The position numbers were made by a program, and so were the translations under genes. 6,547 nucleotides of DNA from DATKWF01 sp035529715 (GTDB lineage Bacteria; Chloroflexota; Dehalococcoidia; Dehalococcoidales; RBG-16-60-22), in assembly GCA_035529715.1 (NCBI GenBank), contig DATKWF010000081.1, positions 1-6,547 of the forward strand, read 5' to 3'. This document shows, piece after piece, positions 4,617-6,547 of this stretch. Under the pieces are notes generated by a model. That model saw only the letters and a list, made by a program, of their open reading frames with translations. It was not told the origin of the DNA and searched no databases. Positions within the stretch are counted from its first letter, which is position 1, and every line of letters starts with the position of its first letter.

Positions 4617-4991
4617 TTATCGCCCAGCACGTCTAAGCTTTGCTTCGATTCTGGCCACCAGTACGTCTGGATTGAAAGGCTTCGTGATATAATCATCCGC
4701 ACCAATATTCAAAGATTTGCTCAAAATGTTCTTGTCAATTACACCGGTTAACATGATAACAGGAATATTAGAGCGTTGCCGTATAAGGTCAAGTACTTGA
4801 AAGCCGTTAAGACCGGGCATTTTCATATCTAAAATAATCAGGTCGGGGTGTTCTTTTTCCATTAAAGCTAGACCTGAATGGCCACTGGCAGCTAAGGACA
4901 CTTTATAGCCTTTAGGTTCAAGAATATTTTTAACCAGTTTCAGTAATGCTCGCTCATCATCTATAACCAATATATGTTTCTTCTTTTTCAA
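4617..4991 (-). CDS. Stand-alone CheY-type response regulator receiver protein
   Basis: This 124-residue single receiver domain has every key residue: acidic pair Asp11-Asp12, phosphoacceptor Asp55 in L-D-M-K-M-P-G, Thr82 in M-L-T-G, Tyr101 and Lys104 in D-D-Y-I-T-K-P-F. It should accept phosphate from a histidine kinase, but no kinase is in the window, and no output domain follows. The end R-I-E-A-K-L-R-R resembles the helix that precedes the DNA-binding domain in OmpR/PhoB proteins, so it may derive from one by loss of that domain, or signal through protein contacts as CheY and Spo0F do. The start is TTG 4989-4991 after five basic codons; the SD AGGGAGGAG is strong but 10 bases away, and no in-frame ATG is better placed. 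It appears to be its own transcription unit. Confidence 0.88.
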   Translation of the reverse strand: MKKKKHILVIDDERALLKLVKNILEPKGYKVSLAASGHSGLALMEKEHPDLIILDMKMPGLNGFQVLDLIRQRSNIPVIMLTGVIDKNILSKSLNIGADDYITKPFNPDVLVARIEAKLRRAGR

Positions 4992-5101
4992 AATAGTAAT
5001 ACTCCTCCCTTCTAATTTAAGAGAGGGGAAATCTGCCTAAATAACCTCTTGGTCATCGCTGACTTCCCTTCATCTCTTGGCTTCAGTCTAGCAAGGCCAA
5101 A

Positions 5102-5140
5102 TCACAAATAAGTCACAAAACATGCCTATAATGTCACAAA
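5102..5140. promoter_or_regulatory. Phased TCACAAA direct repeats around a TATAAT box
   Basis: TCACAAA occurs at 5102-5108, 5113-5119 and 5134-5140: steps of 11 and 21 bases, about one and two helical turns. A perfect TATAAT (5127-5132, plus strand) lies between the second and third copies, with no TTGACA-like -35, and the first two copies occupy the usual -35 area. This looks like an activator-dependent promoter with tandem sites, similar in spacing to PhoB-type boxes. The regulator is unknown. The plus-strand start would be near 5139; a gene served by it other than tRNA-Leu is not evident. Confidence 0.4.
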
Positions 5141-5222
5141 AAACAGATTTGTAGCTTAGTTTTGATATTTCTGGTGCCAATAGAAGGGACGAAGCGGTTG
5201 GCATCTCGTCGACACTAGAATC

Positions 5223-5251
5223 TTGACGCCCATACCACCAATGCTTACAAT
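5223..5251 (+). promoter_or_regulatory. Promoter of tRNA-Leu (UAA)
   Basis: TTGACG (5223-5228, 5 of 6), a 17-base spacer and TACAAT (5246-5251, 5 of 6) place the start near 5258, nine bases before the tRNA. The -10 box is flanked exactly by ATGCT (5241-5245) and its complement AGCAT (5252-5256), a small dyad. Confidence 0.75.
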
Positions 5252-5266
5252 AGCATCAAGAATAAC

Positions 5267-5352
<86 letters not shown>

Positions 5353-5360
5353 AGGAATAA

Positions 5361-5396
5361 AAGGGCACAGATTTTAGGTCTGTGCCCTTCTATTTT
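5361..5396 (+). terminator. Intrinsic terminator of tRNA-Leu (UAA)
   Basis: AAGGGCACAGA (5361-5371) pairs perfectly over 11 bp with TCTGTGCCCTT (5379-5389) around a 7-base loop, followed by CTATTTT. It lies 8 bases after the tRNA. Its base AAGGGCAC/GTGCCCTT is shared in part with the hairpins at 4389-4433 and 6299-6347. Confidence 0.9.
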
Positions 5397-5481
5397 AGGC
5401 AAGCCCCATTTCGCAGCGTGGTGCTTCTGGAGTAAGTCTAGGCTTGAGGTGCCTAACGCCTAAGTCCAACATAAGAAGGTG

Positions 5482-5511
5482 TTGACAACCTCATCAAGGG
5501 AAGACTAAACT
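5482..5511 (+). promoter_or_regulatory. Candidate promoter of the alanine-rich coiled-coil gene
   Basis: Perfect TTGACA (5482-5487) and, after 18 bases, TAAACT (5506-5511, 4 of 6). A second possible -10, TAAAAT (5526-5531), lacks a matching -35. The rest of 5397-5569 holds an imperfect inverted repeat (TTAGGC/GCCTAA at 5395-5400 and 5451-5456 with CAAGCC/GGCTTG inside) and no gene. Confidence 0.4.
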
Positions 5512-5569
5512 CGAGTCCTAACTTGTAAAATAGTGTTAAAGCAACTTACTGCTTTAGGAGGCAGAGAAA

Positions 5570-6187
5570 GTGACTAGCGAAAATGTCGAGCTAACTGGCG
5601 TGGAGAAGCCAGATAAATCCTCCCAAATGCCAACAAGACCAATCCCTCAAATCCTGAAAGAAGTAGAGGACAATATTAAAGCAGCTGTTGAGGCAGCGAG
5701 AAGAGCTGAAGAAGCTGCCAAGTCAGCCAAACAGGCTGCGGCAACAGCAGCAAAGTCATCTGAGGATGCGACTAAGAGGTCTCAAGAGACACGTAAAGCC
5801 GGGGAAAGAGTTATCCAGAACGCTACCCAAGCAACTGGCGAAGCAGCCGCCAAAGCCGAAGAGATGGCTAAGGAAGCTAACAAAGCAGTTCAGGAGGCAG
5901 AAAGCAAAGCTCAGGATGCTGAAAAGGAAGCGAGAATAGCGGCTCAAGCGTATAAGAGGGCAATTGCCGCAGCTAGGGAAGCTGCTGAAACAGCGACTAA
6001 GGCATCCGAGGAGATAGCCATAAAGGCTAAAGAAGCTGTACAGGCAGCCACAACGGCAGCTGACCAGGCAACCAAGAGAGCCGAGGAAGCGAGTACCGCA
6101 GGCAGAGAAGCTGTAGCATTGAAGGTTATGCTTCAAAAATCCGGTGTAGCCGTCAAAACTGACTCTAGCCGAGAGGGCAGCTCTTGA
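5570..6187 (+). CDS. Alanine-rich, highly charged coiled-coil protein
   Basis: The 205-residue protein starts at GTG 5570 with a near-ideal SD (AGGAGG, 8 bases upstream). Residues 1-26 are polar and Pro-containing. About 27-187 is one long helix-forming stretch made of Ala, Glu, Lys, Gln, Thr and Arg in repeated A-A-K/R-x-A-E-E-A-type units with no proline and very few helix-breaking residues (Gly78, Gly90, Gly178). The tail 191-205 is Ser/Gly rich. It contains no Cys, His, Phe or Trp and a single Tyr (128). There is no signal peptide or membrane segment, so it should be cytoplasmic. The Ala-rich, amphipathic, charged pattern resembles LEA-type stress proteins, phasin-like surface coats and TolA-like stalks, but repetitive composition makes such likenesses weak evidence. 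No function can be assigned. It is probably a single-gene unit; the hairpin at 6173-6196 overlaps its stop. Confidence 0.8.
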   Translation: MTSENVELTGVEKPDKSSQMPTRPIPQILKEVEDNIKAAVEAARRAEEAAKSAKQAAATAAKSSEDATKRSQETRKAGERVIQNATQATGEAAAKAEEMAKEANKAVQEAESKAQDAEKEARIAAQAYKRAIAAAREAAETATKASEEIAIKAKEAVQAATTAADQATKRAEEASTAGREAVALKVMLQKSGVAVKTDSSREGSS

Positions 6188-6196
6188 GGTGCCCTC
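6173..6196 (+). terminator. Hairpin overlapping the stop codon of the coiled-coil gene
   Basis: GAGGGCA (6173-6179) pairs with TGCCCTC (6190-6196) around a 10-base loop that contains the TGA stop (6185-6187). The following sequence is CCATATATATTTCT, not a proper U run, so termination would be weak; it may instead protect the mRNA end. Confidence 0.45.
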
Positions 6197-6216
6197 CCAT
6201 ATATATTTCTCTAAAA

Positions 6217-6225
6217 TGTTATAAT
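6217..6225 (+). promoter_or_regulatory. Extended -10 promoter before the last gene
   Basis: TGT precedes a perfect TATAAT (6220-6225), matching the extended -10 form TGnTATAAT, which can work without a good -35; none is seen. The start would be near 6232. No promoter fits between the hairpin at 6299-6347 and the next gene's SD, so this is the likeliest promoter for both. Confidence 0.5.
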
Positions 6226-6231
6226 TATGGT

Positions 6232-6347
6232 GCTTGAAGGGCAGGGACAGCGGACTTAGAGTCCGTTAGCTATGGACAGTGTAGGTGATGGGCATAATAA
6301 GGGCACTGGACACCGCTGGTTTTGGCGGTGAAAGGTGCCCATTTTAA
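6232..6347 (+). ncRNA. Candidate structured leader or small RNA ending in a terminator hairpin
   Basis: From the expected start near 6232 the transcript contains a CGGACT-TAG-AGTCCG hairpin (6251-6265) and ends in a two-part stem: GGGCAC/GTGCCC (6301-6306 with 6335-6340) enclosing CACCGC/GCGGTG (6311-6316 with 6325-6330), followed by ATTTT (6341-6345). The gene at 6376 lies only about 30 bases further and has no promoter of its own, so the hairpin may attenuate it; or the unit is an independent small RNA. Alternative pairings exist: CAGCGG (6248-6253) with CCGCTG (6313-6318), and ATGGGCA (6288-6294) with TGCCCAT (6336-6342), both of which would open the terminator. A 19-codon ORF, MGIIRALDTAGFGGERCPF (6288-6347), spans the hairpin but has a poorly spaced SD. 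Confidence 0.4.
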
Positions 6348-6375
6348 GCTTTACTACTATTATGGGGAGTTGAAA

Positions 6376-6547
6376 ATGGATGAATATGAGCAGACTATAA
6401 AACTCAGAGAACTTTGGACTAGGTCTATAATGACATGGGGGCAGGTTTTAATACCACTAGGAGCTTCAATTTTTGCTTTCTTTGTCTATCAAACCGCGAA
6501 GGACGGGTTCTCCAGCAATGATTTTAGTACTTTGCTGATAGGATGGT
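6376..6547 (+). CDS. Start of an unknown membrane protein (3' end outside window)
   Basis: ATG 6376 follows a good SD (GGGGAG, 6 bases away). The frame stays open to the window edge, giving 57 residues. A charged N-terminal stretch (MDEYEQTIKLRELWTR) is followed by a hydrophobic segment at about 20-40 (W-G-Q-V-L-I-P-L-G-A-S-I-F-A-F-F-V-Y), a likely transmembrane helix, then a polar loop and the start of another hydrophobic stretch (TLLIGW). No family is recognised from this fragment. Transcription appears to come from upstream through the hairpin at 6299-6347, which suggests attenuation; the same arrangement is seen before the PH-like membrane gene. Confidence 0.7.
   Translation, partial: MDEYEQTIKLRELWTRSIMTWGQVLIPLGASIFAFFVYQTAKDGFSSNDFSTLLIGW

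Noticed and set aside
5688..6136. Alternative plus-frame and antisense ORFs over the coiled-coil gene
   Set aside because: Products are Arg/Lys/Leu-rich or Cys/Ser/Phe-rich artefacts of low-complexity codons; the 5570 frame has the ideal SD and helical pattern.
5443..6193. 11-base direct repeat CTTGAGGTGCC at 5443-5453 and 6183-6193 flanking the coiled-coil gene, as a possible target-site duplication
   Set aside because: A few 11-base matches are expected by chance in 6.5 kb, and there are no mobile-element genes or terminal inverted repeats.

Overview
The window is an accessory-looking bacterial stretch of mostly short, singly transcribed genes on both strands, with five tRNA genes (Trp, Leu-GAG, Gly, Cys, Leu-UAA), all with an encoded CCA end. 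Moderate GC content, SD-type ribosome sites, sigma-70-like promoters, TTG/GTG starts, a TreT-like glycosyltransferase and a winged-helix protein beginning W-S-F-I-T-N-H would fit Chloroflexota (Dehalococcoidia-like). That placement is a guess from impression, not a proven assignment. There are no transposases, integrases, CRISPR arrays, rRNA genes or phage genes.

Layout, left to right. The C-terminal part of a class I SAM methyltransferase (2-475) is followed by a tRNA-Trp/Leu/Gly operon (581-825) with a strong terminator. On the minus strand lie a 24-residue membrane peptide (897-971), a perfect 13-bp dyad (1033-1067) and a small winged-helix regulator (1148-1477), whose promoter carries two perfect dyads. 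tRNA-Cys (1693-1768) follows. A 421-residue trehalose-synthase-like GT4 enzyme (1812-3077, minus) is separated by an AT-rich spacer from a second winged-helix regulator (3316-3603, plus). Then on the minus strand come a DUF2007 protein (3613-3834), a PH-like two-helix membrane protein (3900-4340) and an orphan CheY-type receiver (4617-4991). tRNA-Leu-UAA (5267-5352) with its own promoter and terminator precedes an alanine-rich coiled-coil protein (5570-6187). The window ends in the start of a membrane protein (6376 onward).

The most interesting pattern involves the two membrane-protein genes at 3900-4340 and 6376 onward. Each has a candidate promoter, then roughly 60-70 nt of leader, then a similar hairpin with a U-rich tail, then a short gap to the SD. 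Both hairpins open with the same 12 nt and close with TTTTAA. Each is spanned by a tiny ORF beginning just before it and ending Pro-Phe-stop in the U tract; one of these contains tandem Trp codons. This could be paired transcription attenuation, or a shared terminator or palindromic repeat family. Other points are loss of the second Glu of the GT4 E-x7-E motif by what looks like one base (Val336), a phased TCACAAA repeat array near a TATAAT box, and the coiled-coil protein, which lacks Cys, His, Phe and Trp.

Apart from the tRNAs, the genes do not form one obvious pathway. DUF2007 and the PH-like gene may be cotranscribed; the other protein genes look like separate units.
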